A stretch of DNA of 64,000 nt from Actinoplanes couchii (lineage in GTDB: Bacteria > Actinomycetota > Actinomycetes > Mycobacteriales > Micromonosporaceae). The notes beneath the pieces were generated by a model. It was not told the DNA's origin, made no database searches, and saw nothing but the letters and a program-made list of their open reading frames with translations. Within the stretch, counting starts at the first letter, position 1. Every line of letters begins with the position of its first letter. The stretch is taken from assembly GCF_016862075.1 (NCBI RefSeq), contig NZ_BOMG01000042.1, positions 186,001 through 250,000 of the forward strand, given 5' to 3'. Shown here one piece after another: positions 16,412 to 24,933 of the stretch. A program made the position numbers and the translations under genes.

Positions 16412-17557
16412 GTGCAGTTCGGCATCTTCGGCGTCGGCGACATCGCGCCCGACCCCAGCACCGGCATTCCCCGCTCCGAGGCGCAGCGCATCCAGGACAC
16501 CATCCGGATCGCCAAAGCCGCCGACGAGCTGGGCCTGGACGTCTTCGCGGTCGGGGAGCACCACAACCCGCCGTTCGTGGCGTCCAGCCCACCCGCGCTG
16601 CTCGGCTACCTGGCCGCCGAGACGAAACAGATCCTGCTGTCCACCTCGATCACCCTGATCACCACGAACGACCCGGTGAAGATCGCCGAGGACTACGCGT
16701 TCGTGCAGCACCTCGCGTGCGGCCGGCTCGACCTGATGCTCGGCCGGGGCAACACCGTGCCCGTCTACCCGTGGTTCGGCCAGGACATCCGCAACGGCGT
16801 GCCGCTCGCGCTGGAGAACTACAACCTGCTGCACCGGCTGTGGCGGGAGGACGTCGTGGACTGGGAGGGCCGGTTCCGTACCCCGCTGCAAGGATTCACC
16901 GCCACACCGCGGCCGCTCGACGGGGTGCCGCCGTTCGTCTGGCACGGCGCCATCCGCACGCCGGAGATCGCCGAGCAGGCCGCCTTCCACGGCAACGGCT
17001 ACTTCGCCAACCACATCCTGGCGCCGAACTTCCACTTCAAGCCGCTCGTCGACTTCTACCGGCAGCGGTTCCAGGACTACGGGCACGGCCGGGCGCAGGA
17101 CGCGATCGTCGGACTCGGCGGTCAGGCGTTCATCGCCCGGAAGTCCCAGGAGGCGTACTCGCGGTTCCGGCCGTACTTCGAGAGCTACCCGATGTTCCAG
17201 GGCACCAGTCTGGAACAGGTCGCCACCGGGACGCCGCTGTCGGTCGGCTCGCCACAGGAGGTGATCGACAAGACGCTCACCTTCCAGGAGGGGTTCGGGG
17301 ACTATCAGCGGCAGCTGTGGGCGCTCGACCTCGGCTCGATGCCGGTCGAGGTGGTGCTGGAACAGGTCGAGTTGCTGGCCACCGAGGTGGTGCCCGTACT
17401 GCGGAAGGAAATGGGGTCACGCCGGGCGCCCGGTGTGCCGGACGCGCCGACCCACGCCTCGCTGGTCGAGGCCGCCGGTGGTTCCCGGGAGGCGCGGCCC
17501 CGGCCCAACCGCGGCGACAACACGTCGGGTGCCGTGCCCTATCTGGACGCCGCATGA
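16412..17557 (+). CDS. LLM-class flavin-dependent monooxygenase
   Basis: 381 aa TIM-barrel protein of the bacterial luciferase-like superfamily. The start MQFGIFGVGDI and the conserved AKAADELGLDVFAVGEHH, then STSITLITTNDPVKIAEDY and the Gly-rich LGRGNT, mark the CE1758-like FMN-using branch. It would oxygenate an unknown small molecule with reduced FMN. The GTG at 16412 is preferred because AAAGGA lies 9 bases upstream and family members begin MQFGIF; a GTG at 16394 adds six residues. Its stop overlaps the start of an FMN reductase (ATGA), giving a self-contained two-component monooxygenase. Confidence 0.9.
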   Translation: MQFGIFGVGDIAPDPSTGIPRSEAQRIQDTIRIAKAADELGLDVFAVGEHHNPPFVASSPPALLGYLAAETKQILLSTSITLITTNDPVKIAEDYAFVQHLACGRLDLMLGRGNTVPVYPWFGQDIRNGVPLALENYNLLHRLWREDVVDWEGRFRTPLQGFTATPRPLDGVPPFVWHGAIRTPEIAEQAAFHGNGYFANHILAPNFHFKPLVDFYRQRFQDYGHGRAQDAIVGLGGQAFIARKSQEAYSRFRPYFESYPMFQGTSLEQVATGTPLSVGSPQEVIDKTLTFQEGFGDYQRQLWALDLGSMPVEVVLEQVELLATEVVPVLRKEMGSRRAPGVPDAPTHASLVEAAGGSREARPRPNRGDNTSGAVPYLDAA

Positions 17558-18237
17558 ACCTGGTCCCGCCGCTGGTCCCGCCGGCGTTCCGGCTCGCTGT
17601 GGTCAGCGCCGGTGTCAGCGAGCCGTCGACCACCCGGATGCTCGCCGACCGGGCCGCGCGGGCCGTGGTCACCCGGCTGCCCGGCACCGACGTCCACGTC
17701 GTCGAACTCGCACCGATCGCCGCGGACATCGCTCGCGGCCTGGTCAGCGGGTTACTTGCCGGTCCCGTCCAGGAAGCGGTCGAGCTGCTCGCCGCGGCGG
17801 ACGCGGTGATCGTGTCCACGCCGGTCTACAAGGCCGGGATCAGCGGACTGTTCAAGACGTTCATCGACGTCCTGGACAACGACCTGCTGATCGCCAAGCC
17901 GGTCCTGCTGGCGGCCACGGCCGGTTCGGCCCGGCACGCGATGGTCGTCGACGACCACCTACGGCCGTTGTTCGCCTACCTGCGGGCGATACCGGTGCCG
18001 ACGTCACTGTTCGCCGCACCGGAGGACTGGGCAGCGGCGGAGACGTCCCAGCGGATCGACCGGGCCGCCGCCGAACTCGCGGCCCTGATGACGAGCGGGG
18101 TGGGCCGGGACATCGCCGACGGCGGCTGGTCGGCGTACCAGCACACCTTCGGAGGCAACGCGACCCGCTCCACCCGAACCCCGTCCGGCATCAACCTGGA
18201 CACCGACCTGATGCGCCTGGCCCGCGGCGAGCCTTGA
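17554..18237 (+). CDS. NADPH-dependent FMN reductase
   Basis: 227 aa flavodoxin-fold protein. The N-terminal strand AVVSAGVSEPSTTRMLAD binds the FMN phosphate, and the central P-V-Y-K-A-G-I-S-G-L-F-K-x-F-I-D motif is the NAD(P)H:FMN oxidoreductase (MsuE/SsuE-like, CE1759 family) signature. It overlaps the upstream monooxygenase by 4 bases and should supply it with reduced FMN. The C-terminus extends past the fold with a T-F-G-G-N-A-T-R segment and ends N-L-D-T-D-L-M-R-L. Confidence 0.92.
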   Translation: MNLVPPLVPPAFRLAVVSAGVSEPSTTRMLADRAARAVVTRLPGTDVHVVELAPIAADIARGLVSGLLAGPVQEAVELLAAADAVIVSTPVYKAGISGLFKTFIDVLDNDLLIAKPVLLAATAGSARHAMVVDDHLRPLFAYLRAIPVPTSLFAAPEDWAAAETSQRIDRAAAELAALMTSGVGRDIADGGWSAYQHTFGGNATRSTRTPSGINLDTDLMRLARGEP

Positions 18238-18256
18238 TCCCCTGACACCTCGCACA

Positions 18257-18297
18257 GGACGCCGCCGTCGCCGTTCCGGCATCGGCGCGGCGGCGCC
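18257..18297. terminator. Hairpin terminator, imperfect
   Basis: GC-rich arms at 18257-18273 and 18283-18297 pair with a few mismatches, downstream of the monooxygenase/reductase operon. Confidence 0.4.
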
Positions 18298-18356
18298 ATC
18301 CACCCTCAACCTCGCGGCTCCGAGAGACTATCGGCCGGGTGCGACATAATCCGTGG

Positions 18357-18680
18357 GTGGACGACCAAGAGGCCTGGTACTCGGTTCGGTGCGTGTTCAG
18401 GCTGACCGAGTTCCGGACATACGAGGAGCGGATCACGCTCTGGCGGGCGTCATCCCCGGAGCAGGCGGTCAACCTGGCTGAATCCGAGGCGGCCGAATAT
18501 GCCTCCGATGTCGCCGGTGAATATCTGGGCCTGGCGCAGGTCTATGCGATGGACGCCGGTCCCGAACACGGCGCAGAACTGTTCTCCCTGCTCCGCGACA
18601 GCCCGCTCCCGCCTACCGCCTACCTGGACACACATTTCGACACCGGAACCGAACGACAAGGTGCCGTCGAGTCCTCGTAG
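18357..18680 (+). CDS. DUF4288 domain protein
   Basis: 107 aa, cytoplasmic. W-Y-S-V-R-C-V-F near the start, Y-E-E-R-I-T-L-W-R-A, then A-E-S-E-A-A-E-Y-A, and F-S-L-L-R-D-S followed by Y-L-D match the small DUF4288 family of unknown function. The GTG at 18357 gives the usual length; a GTG at 18339 would add 6 residues. It stands alone and nothing around it suggests a role. Confidence 0.65.
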   Translation: MDDQEAWYSVRCVFRLTEFRTYEERITLWRASSPEQAVNLAESEAAEYASDVAGEYLGLAQVYAMDAGPEHGAELFSLLRDSPLPPTAYLDTHFDTGTERQGAVESS

Positions 18681-18731
18681 ACGCCCCGGTGTGGGGCCTG
18701 CGAGGCTGGGCATCTTGCTGATCGGGAGGGG

Positions 18732-19543
18732 ATGTTGGTGGCTGAGGGGGATGGGGCTCTGCCCGGGGCGTTCTATGAGCGGTTGTCGGAGAACGAATTT
18801 CGGGCCACGGACGCCACTGCCAGTCCCTGGGACTCCGCTCTGCAACATGGCGGGCCTCCGGCTGCCTTGTTGGCTCGGGCGGCTCTGCGGACTCGGCCTG
18901 ATGAACTGTTGCGGGTCGGGCGGGTCACCGTTGACATGCTCGGGGGGATTCCGCGCGGGGTCGTTCGTACCGAAGCTGAAGTTGTCCGGCCCGGTAAAAG
19001 GGTTGAGCTTGTCGCCGCTCGGCTCTGGGTCGACGGGAAGCTTGCCGTCACCGGGACCGTGTGGCGGATTCGGGTCGATCCGGGGGTCACTGCTGAGCAT
19101 GCGGATGCCGAGAGTGTTCCTGTGTTCCGGGGGCTCAGCCTCAACGGTTCTTCGACGGGGTCAGTCCGGACTGGGGGTATGGGCGGGCTGTTGAATGGCG
19201 GTTCGTCAGTGGGGGCTACTCCACGCCTGGGGGCTCGGAGGTCTGGGCCCGGCTTCGGATTCCGCTGGTCGAAGGGGAGGTCACCTTGCCTGTGGAGCGG
19301 CTTCTTGTCGTGGCGGACTCCGTGAACGGGCTTTCTGTTCGGCTTCCCATCACCGAGTGGCTCTCGATTCCGCCTACCCTCACGGTGACCATGCTGCGGG
19401 AGCCCCTGGACGAATGGATGTTTCTGCGGGCCCACACCACCATCGGGGCGGACGGTATGGGGATCGCTCGTGGGCAGGTCCATGACCGGGACGGGTTCGT
19501 GGCGGAGACTGCTCAACCCCTTCTGGTGCAACGGCGCGGCTGA
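18732..19543 (+). pseudogene. Acyl-CoA thioesterase family protein, frameshifted
   Basis: The first frame (18732 to about 19135) encodes the N-terminal half of a TesB-like double hot-dog thioesterase: HGGPPAALLARA, the F/Y-ER-L start and VVRTEAEVVRPGKRVELVAARLW. It then loses sense. The next frame continues with PQRFFDGVSPDWGYGRAVEW, through WARLRIPLVEGEV and the second hot-dog (PVERLLVVADSVNGLS, then IPPTLTVTMLREP), and stops at 19543. One extra G in the five-G run at 19129-19133 would join the halves into about 270 residues. The start is ATG 18732 with GGGAGG just upstream. The homopolymer context makes a sequencing error plausible. Codons here carry more A/T in third position than neighbouring genes. 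Confidence 0.75.
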
Positions 19544-19623
19544 CGGGACTATCACTTCGGGACGATGCGGGTCGAACCTGAGGTAGATGTCTGCCGATGT
19601 AGCGCGCTTGAGAATCAGCTCTC

Positions 19624-20736
19624 ATGAAACGCCTGATCGCATTGACGGCTCTTGTTCTCGGTGGTGTTGCCGTTCCCGGTGGTGCCGCCGCTTCGTCCAG
19701 CCCGGTCCTTCCGGCTCCCACCGGGCCCTATCCGGTCGGCGTTGCCACTCTGCATCTGACCGATGTGGGGCGGGCCGATCCGTGGGTGCCCGCATCCGGG
19801 GATCGGGAACTCATGGTTTCCGTGTGGTATCCGGCTGCCTCGGCAGTGGGGGAGACCGCCCGCTATCTGAGCGCTGTCGAGTCCGAGGCGATTCTGCGGG
19901 GGGCCGGGATCGCCGACGTGCCCGGGGATTCGCTCAGTGGCACCCGCACGCACGAATATCCGGATGCTGTTCCGGCCGGGCGGGCCCGGTCACTGCCCAC
20001 CGTGGTGTTGTCGCCGGGGTTCACCTGGCCGCGCAGTTCCCTGACGGCGCTTGCCGAGGATCTTTCCAGCCATGGGTACGCCGTGATCGGCATCGATCAC
20101 ACCTACGAGACGTTCGCGACCACCTTTCCGGACGGGCGGGTCGCCACCTGTGCCGCCTGCATGCTGGAGGAGGTGGATGACTTCGGTGCTCAGGCCGTAC
20201 AGAATCGGGCCGTCGACGTGTCCTTTGTCCTTGATCGGTTTTTCGGGGAGCGAACCCCGTGGCCGGGGGCGGGGCTGCTCGACCCGGAACGGATCGCGAT
20301 GGTCGGCAGTTCGCTGGGTGGGGCCAGCAGCGCCGAGACGATGCTGCACGATCGGCGTGTCGATGTGGGCGCGAATCTGGACGGGACCATGTTCGAGCCG
20401 GTGCCCGCTGCGGGTCTCGACCGGCCGTTCCTGTTTCTCGGGGAGCCCGCGCACCGGCCCGGGGGCGCGGATCCGACATGGGATCGGGACTGGGAGCGGC
20501 TTCTCGGCTGGAAGCGGTGGCTGACGGTGACCGGGGCGGTGCATGCCTCGTTCACCGACTACGACCTGCTCGCCGAAGAGATCGGGGTCGATCTGGGCAG
20601 TGAACTGAGCGGGGTGCGGACCGTCGAGATCACCCGTCGTTACGTGCGCGCGTTCCTCGACCGGCATCTGCGGGGAAGGTCGCAGCCGCTGCTCGACCGG
20701 CCGTCGGTGCGCTATCCCGAGGTGGTCGTCCACTGA
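19624..20736 (+). CDS. Secreted alpha/beta hydrolase, PAF-acetylhydrolase / lipase-like
   Basis: 370 aa. A Sec signal peptide (MKRLIALTALVLGGVAVPGG, cleavage likely after AAA) precedes a platelet-activating-factor acetylhydrolase-like domain: V-S-V-W-Y-P-A near residue 65, L-S-P-G-F-T-W oxyanion strand, G-I-D-H-T-Y-E, the nucleophile G-S-S-L-G-G near residue 229 and His in G-A-V-H-A-S-F. It probably hydrolyses short or oxidised acyl esters outside the cell. It is monocistronic, 80 bases after the frameshifted thioesterase, and shares that gene's relatively A/T-rich third codon positions. Confidence 0.88.
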   Translation: MKRLIALTALVLGGVAVPGGAAASSSPVLPAPTGPYPVGVATLHLTDVGRADPWVPASGDRELMVSVWYPAASAVGETARYLSAVESEAILRGAGIADVPGDSLSGTRTHEYPDAVPAGRARSLPTVVLSPGFTWPRSSLTALAEDLSSHGYAVIGIDHTYETFATTFPDGRVATCAACMLEEVDDFGAQAVQNRAVDVSFVLDRFFGERTPWPGAGLLDPERIAMVGSSLGGASSAETMLHDRRVDVGANLDGTMFEPVPAAGLDRPFLFLGEPAHRPGGADPTWDRDWERLLGWKRWLTVTGAVHASFTDYDLLAEEIGVDLGSELSGVRTVEITRRYVRAFLDRHLRGRSQPLLDRPSVRYPEVVVH

Positions 20737-20743
20737 TCCGAAC

Positions 20744-20785
20744 CGGTCTTGCGGGGCCGGATCAGTGGCCGGACCCGCAAGACCG
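20744..20785. terminator. Bidirectional hairpin terminator
   Basis: Arms CGGTCTTGCGGG (20744-20755) and its complement (20774-20785) enclose a smaller GGCC stem between the convergent hydrolase and RTX-repeat genes. Confidence 0.75.
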
Positions 20786-20791
20786 CCGGGT

Positions 20792-21529
20792 TTACTGCTT
20801 GACCTCGTCCTTGCCGGCGCCGCCGACCAGCTTGTCCTTGCCGGAGTCGCCCTCCAGCTTGTCGTCACCGGCGTTGCCGTAGAGGGCGTCGTTGCCGGAG
20901 CCGCCGTACAGCCAGTCGGGGCCGGTGCCGCCGATCAGGGTGTCGTTGCCGGTCATGCCGTAGAGGATGTCGAAACCGGGGCCGCCCAGCAGCCGGTCGT
21001 TGCCCTCGAATCCGTAGAGGACGTCGTCGCCCGCACCGCCGTCGAGCAGGTCAGCGCCCTTGCTGCCGAGGATGTCGTCGTTGCCGGCGCCACCGTAGAT
21101 CCGGTCCCGGCCGGTGCCGCCGCTCATCGCGTCGGCGCCGGCGCCGCCCCAGGCGGACATCGGGACAGCGGAGCCGTTGTTCAGCAGGTCGTTCTGGTCG
21201 CCGAGCTTGACCACGAGTTCGGTGGGCGTACGCGACGTGGTGCACTTGACCTTGGTCTTGTCGCCCTTGACCGGCTTGCAGCCCTTGCCCGCCTTGATCG
21301 CGACCTGATCGTTCAGGGTCACGGTCCGGCCGGACACGGTGATCCGCAGGTTGTTGTTCTGGCCGGCTCCGGCGGTGAACCGGACCACGGTGCTGTTCTT
21401 GCCGCTGACCTCGGCCTTGGCAGCGGTGGCCGCCTGCGCCGGAGAGGCGAGGAACACCGTGGTGACCATGGCGGTCGCGCCGATCGCGGCTATCTTCTTG
21501 AGGTTCTTCTTCAGGTACGTATCGAACAT
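20792..21529 (-). CDS. Secreted RTX / hemolysin-type calcium-binding repeat protein
   Basis: 245 aa. A Sec signal peptide (basic KKNLKKI, hydrophobic core, ASPAQA cleavage) is followed by about 90 residues of beta-rich sequence and then roughly nine G-G-x-G-x-D-x-L/I nonapeptides (GGAGADAMS, YGGAGNDDI, DGGAGDDVL, GGPGFDILY and so on). Such repeats fold into a calcium-bound parallel beta roll on export. The Sec signal and the lack of type I secretion genes are normal for actinomycetes. No catalytic domain is present, so a structural or surface role is likely. ATG at 21529 with GGGGGA 5 bases upstream; longer in-frame starts add unrelated sequence. Confidence 0.9.
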   Translation of the reverse strand: MFDTYLKKNLKKIAAIGATAMVTTVFLASPAQAATAAKAEVSGKNSTVVRFTAGAGQNNNLRITVSGRTVTLNDQVAIKAGKGCKPVKGDKTKVKCTTSRTPTELVVKLGDQNDLLNNGSAVPMSAWGGAGADAMSGGTGRDRIYGGAGNDDILGSKGADLLDGGAGDDVLYGFEGNDRLLGGPGFDILYGMTGNDTLIGGTGPDWLYGGSGNDALYGNAGDDKLEGDSGKDKLVGGAGKDEVKQ

Positions 21530-21599
21530 TGATCCCCCGATCGTGTTTGTCGACCGGGATCTTATATTGATCTTGAAGGCTGTCCGGTGGGTGTCCTGA

Positions 21600-22241
21600 T
21601 CAGAACGCGGACAGGCGGTCCACCAGCAGCTCGATGCGGTCCTCCGCATCCTGCGGGGGGAGGCGCCCCGCCCGGGACAAGGTTGCCAGGCCGTGCAGGG
21701 AAGCCCAGAAGATCTCAGTGAAAAGACCTGGTCGTACGTCGGGACCGGCCACGTCCTCGAGGGTTTCCAGCAGTGCGGTGAAACCGTCTCGTAGTGGCTC
21801 CGGGGTCTCCTCGGCGGCGAAGGTCAGGCCGCCGTCCAGTTGGAACATGGCGTCGTAGACCGCGGGGTAACGCTCGGCGAAGTCCAGATAGGCGCGGGCC
21901 AGGGCCAGAACCCGGCCGCGCGGGCCGCCCGTCGCGGAGTCCCCGGCGGTGTTCGTGGTGGCGTCCCTGGTGGTGTTCGTGGTGGCGTTTGTGGCGGCGT
22001 TCGCCGCGGCCCGGAGCGCAGCGGCCATCTCGGTGGCGCCTTCGAGGGCTACCGCGCCGATGATCTCGCGTTTGCCGCGGAAGTGGCTGTAGAGAACCGG
22101 CTGGCTGTACTGGATGCGCTCGGCCAGGCGGCGGGTGGTGACCGCGTCCCAGCCCTGCTGCTCGGCTAGTTCGCGGGCGGTCGCCACGATGAGCTTTTCG
22201 CGGTCGGCCCGTTCGCGTTCTTTGCGTACCTGTGCTGCCAT
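21600..22241 (-). CDS. TetR-family regulator
   Basis: 213 aa. HTH at residues 15-60 (IVATARELAEQQGWDAVTTRRLAERIQYSQPVLYSHF) followed by a TetR C-terminal domain of the WHG type. A low-complexity insert of alternating Ala/Asn/Thr (ATNATTNTTRDATTNTAGD) lies between helices 4 and 5. The start is ATG 22241. It diverges from a DUF1772 membrane protein, and the 95-base space holds three copies of CTAGC-N3-GCTA(G), so it very probably represses both genes. Confidence 0.92.
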   Translation of the reverse strand: MAAQVRKERERADREKLIVATARELAEQQGWDAVTTRRLAERIQYSQPVLYSHFRGKREIIGAVALEGATEMAAALRAAANAATNATTNTTRDATTNTAGDSATGGPRGRVLALARAYLDFAERYPAVYDAMFQLDGGLTFAAEETPEPLRDGFTALLETLEDVAGPDVRPGLFTEIFWASLHGLATLSRAGRLPPQDAEDRIELLVDRLSAF

Positions 22242-22251
22242 GCCAGAAATT

Positions 22252-22315
22252 CTAGCACCGCTAGACATTCGAGCAGTGCTAGAGCTAGCGTTGCTACGAA
22301 AGCTAGCGACGCTAG
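22252..22315. promoter_or_regulatory. Three TetR operator copies and an overlapping promoter
   Basis: CTAGCACCGCTAG (22252-22264), CTAGCGTTGCTAC (22285-22297) and CTAGCGACGCTAG (22303-22315) share the palindrome CTAGC-N3-GCTAG; the middle copy has one mismatch. A rightward promoter TTGCTA (22291-22296), 16-base spacer, TAGATT (22313-22318) runs through the last two copies, so bound repressor would occlude it. Confidence 0.7.
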
Positions 22316-22336
22316 ATTACAGGGAAGGGATTCATT

Positions 22337-22774
22337 ATGATCACCGCACTGCAGGTGCTCACGGTTGTGGTCGTCGGCGTGATGGTGGGGGTGGAGCTCG
22401 CCGTCGCCGTTGTGCTCAACCCGATCCTCGACAATCTTCCCGGCGACGCGGGTCAGCTCGGCCGGGCCCACGGTGGCCGGATGCTCGGCGCGGCGATGCC
22501 GGTCTGGTACATCACGTCGCTGGTCCTCGTGGTGATCTGGGCGGTCACCGCGTGGCACCGGTTCGTGGTCATCGCCGGGGTCCTGCTGATCATCAGCGTG
22601 ATCATGTCGGTGCTGCTGCTGGTCCCGATCAACAACCGGAGCAAGAACTGGACCCCGGAGACCCGCCCCGCCGACTGGAAGCAGCAGGGCGCCCGCTGGG
22701 ACCGCCTGCACTACGTCCGGGTCGCGATCATCGTCGCCGCGTTCGCCCTGCTGCCCGCGGCCTTGATCGGATGA
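22337..22774 (+). CDS. DUF1772 (anthrone oxygenase-like) membrane protein
   Basis: 145 aa with four predicted transmembrane helices (residues about 5-27, 50-72, 78-100 and 125-143). The family motif N-P-I-L follows helix 1, and N-N-R-x-K-N-W plus W-x-x-x-H-Y-x-R sit before helix 4, all typical of DUF1772. Some fungal relatives are called anthrone oxygenases, but bacterial members are uncharacterised. ATG 22337 with AGGGAAGGG upstream. It is the likely target of the divergent TetR regulator. The stop overlaps an in-frame ATG of the acetyltransferase gene (ATGA). Confidence 0.85.
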   Translation: MITALQVLTVVVVGVMVGVELAVAVVLNPILDNLPGDAGQLGRAHGGRMLGAAMPVWYITSLVLVVIWAVTAWHRFVVIAGVLLIISVIMSVLLLVPINNRSKNWTPETRPADWKQQGARWDRLHYVRVAIIVAAFALLPAALIG

Positions 22775-23292
22775 CCCGGCATGCGACTGTACCGGCCGGC
22801 CGAACCGGTAGGTTGTCGGCTGTGGTGGACGCGCGGCTGGAGCCGATGACCGACGACGAGTACAAGCCGTGGCGGATCGAGGCCGAGGCGCACTACGCGC
22901 GTAGTGTCGCCGCTTCCGGGCGGTCGGAGGTGGACTCCGTTCGCGTCGCGGCCGACGCCTACGCGCAGCTGCTTCCTGAGGAGAACCGGACTCCCGACCA
23001 CCATTTCTGGTACGCCTACGGAGGTGATTTCCGGATCGGTTTCCTGTGGATGAAGGTGACCGACGGCGCCGCGTTCGTCTACAACGTCGCCGTGGAACCC
23101 GATCTGCGCCGACAGGGCTACGGCCGTGCGATCATGCTCGCCGCCGAGCGCTGGTGCCGTGACAACGAGCTGACCAGGATCAGTCTGCACGTCTTCGCTC
23201 ACAACACCGGCGCCCGGGCGCTCTACGAGCAGCTGGGTTTCGCCGAGACCGGCCGCAACATGGTCAAGGATTTGGGTAATGGCTCGCGCTGA
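22771..23292 (+). CDS. GNAT-family N-acetyltransferase
   Basis: 173 aa, cytoplasmic. The acetyl-CoA-binding motif A is V-E-P-D-L-R-R-Q-G-Y-G-R-A-I-M, preceded by the strand A-F-V-Y-N-V-A; motif B has N-T-G-A-R-A-L-Y-E-Q-L-G-F-x-E-T-G-R-N-M. The substrate is unknown. The ATG at 22771 overlaps the DUF1772 stop by four bases, suggesting coupling. A GTG at 22822 (start VVDARLEPM) gives a more typical N-terminus and may be the true start. If coupled, it belongs to the TetR-controlled unit. Confidence 0.85.
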   Translation: MTRHATVPAGRTGRLSAVVDARLEPMTDDEYKPWRIEAEAHYARSVAASGRSEVDSVRVAADAYAQLLPEENRTPDHHFWYAYGGDFRIGFLWMKVTDGAAFVYNVAVEPDLRRQGYGRAIMLAAERWCRDNELTRISLHVFAHNTGARALYEQLGFAETGRNMVKDLGNGSR

Positions 23293-23295
23293 CCC

Positions 23296-24933
23296 TCACT
23301 GCAGACCGTCGGCGGTGGCGGTGATGAGTTCGCCGTTGTCGGTGTCGCCCGACAGCTCCCAGATGAACGTGCCGCCGAGCCCCTGCTTGGTGACGTAGGC
23401 CATCTTGTCGCGCAGGGTGCCCGGGGTGTCGTAGCTGAACCATTCGTTGCCACACCTGGCGTAGGCGGCGCCGCCGATGGTCCCGGTGGTGGGGCAGGTG
23501 GTCTTGAGCTTGCGATAGGGCTGCTGCCCCGCGTTGAATCGGTCGAACCCGGGCGCCGGCGCGGTCGCCGTGCCGCCGGGGGCGGTCTGGGTGACGCCGC
23601 TCCATCCGCGGCCGTAGAAGTTGACCCCGAGCAGCATCTTGTTCGCCGGCACTTTCTTGTTCCTGAGTTTCTGTACCACCGCGTCCGACCAGAACCCGCT
23701 GGGGGCGCCGGGGTAGGAGGTCAACGGCGAGTGCGGACCGGTCGGCCCCTGGGGATTCCATTCGCCGGTGTAGTCGTAGGTCATCGGCAGTACGTAGGTC
23801 AGGCTGGCGATGCCTGTCACGTAGTCGGCGGCGTCGAGCTTGCCGCCGTCCGAGCCGTCGCCGGTGATGGCCGAGGTGATCACGAACTTGGTTCCGAACT
23901 TGGCCCGGAGGGCGGAGATGACCCGCGCGTAGCCGCCTGGCCCACTGCTGCGGTCACACGGTTCGATGGTGCAGACGTTCGGGTACTCCCAGTCGATGTC
24001 GATGCCGTCCCACAAGCCTGCCCAGCGGGGATCGTTGAGCAGGTTGTAGCAGGAGTTCGCGAACCCGGTGGGATCGGCCGCAGCCTGGTTGAAACCCGCC
24101 GACCAGGTCCAGCCGCCGAACGACCAGATCATCTTGAGGTGCGGATACTTCCTCTTCAGCTTCAGCAGTTGGTTGAACGACCCGCGCAGCGGCTGGTCCC
24201 AGGCATCGGCGACGCCGTCGACACTCTGCGCGGCACTGTGGATCTTCTGATAGTCGGCTTCCTCCTCGCCGTTTACGCACCTGCCCCCGGTGGTGTTGCC
24301 GAATGCGTACAGCAGGTGCGTCAACCGGGCAGCGGAGCCGCTGGTATCGATGTTCTTGACAAAGTAGTTCCGGTCGTGGACGGCCCAAGACGGGAAGTAC
24401 GCGAAGGTGGCTTTACCCCGCGGGGTGACCACCGGCGGCGGGGGCTCTGAAGACTTCGTCGGCTCTGATGGAGCGGAGGAACCGCCACCACAAGGACCTT
24501 CGTCGCTCCATGCGTCATCCGGTCCGCTGTGAGCCGTGGGATCGGAATCGATCGACTTCCACCTCGCGCGGAAGTTGCGGCCGCTCTGTGACACCTGCGT
24601 CGGCTTGTCGTACTCGATGGAAGCCGACCAAGTTGTGAAGCAGGCGGGCAGCAGTGCCGGTTGTTTGCAGGGCCCGTCAGGCTGCCACACCGGGCCATCG
24701 GCCCGGCTGCTGCTGTTGGTATCGGGGCTGAGACCGTGGTGCCACCACCTGGACGTGTAGTTCAGGCCCTTCAGCGATGACTTCATCGTGGACTCGTAGA
24801 CTTTCGTCGCCAGCCAGGCCGGCGCGCAGTCGGGGACGGCCGAGGCTCCGGCCGTGGGGGTGATCGCGGCGCTCAAGGCCACCATGCAGATGGATGCCCC
24901 GGCCCATAGGGCCGGACGAAGGATGCTGTTCAC
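23296..24933 (-). CDS. Secreted GH18 chitinase with two CBM5/12 domains
   Basis: 545 aa. A signal peptide (first 32 residues) is followed by two chitin-binding CBM5/12-like modules of about 50 residues (35-89 and 98-147), each with conserved Trp/Tyr and a terminal G-P-C. A Pro/Ser-rich linker leads to the GH18 catalytic domain (about 174-545). The catalytic motif D-G-I-D-I-D-W-E-Y-P has Glu316 as acid/base, with S-F-G-G-W at the preceding strand and M-T-Y-D-Y and W-E-L-S-G-D late in the barrel. It should hydrolyse chitin outside the cell. The GTG at 24933 is chosen because it starts the signal peptide with GGAAG upstream. GH114 and a sugar importer follow in the same orientation. Confidence 0.93.
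   Translation of the reverse strand: MNSILRPALWAGASICMVALSAAITPTAGASAVPDCAPAWLATKVYESTMKSSLKGLNYTSRWWHHGLSPDTNSSSRADGPVWQPDGPCKQPALLPACFTTWSASIEYDKPTQVSQSGRNFRARWKSIDSDPTAHSGPDDAWSDEGPCGGGSSAPSEPTKSSEPPPPVVTPRGKATFAYFPSWAVHDRNYFVKNIDTSGSAARLTHLLYAFGNTTGGRCVNGEEEADYQKIHSAAQSVDGVADAWDQPLRGSFNQLLKLKRKYPHLKMIWSFGGWTWSAGFNQAAADPTGFANSCYNLLNDPRWAGLWDGIDIDWEYPNVCTIEPCDRSSGPGGYARVISALRAKFGTKFVITSAITGDGSDGGKLDAADYVTGIASLTYVLPMTYDYTGEWNPQGPTGPHSPLTSYPGAPSGFWSDAVVQKLRNKKVPANKMLLGVNFYGRGWSGVTQTAPGGTATAPAPGFDRFNAGQQPYRKLKTTCPTTGTIGGAAYARCGNEWFSYDTPGTLRDKMAYVTKQGLGGTFIWELSGDTDNGELITATADGLQ

Noticed and set aside
20792..21529. Hemolysin toxin
   Set aside because: It has only RTX repeats and a Sec signal, with no toxin or enzymatic domain and no type I secretion genes.
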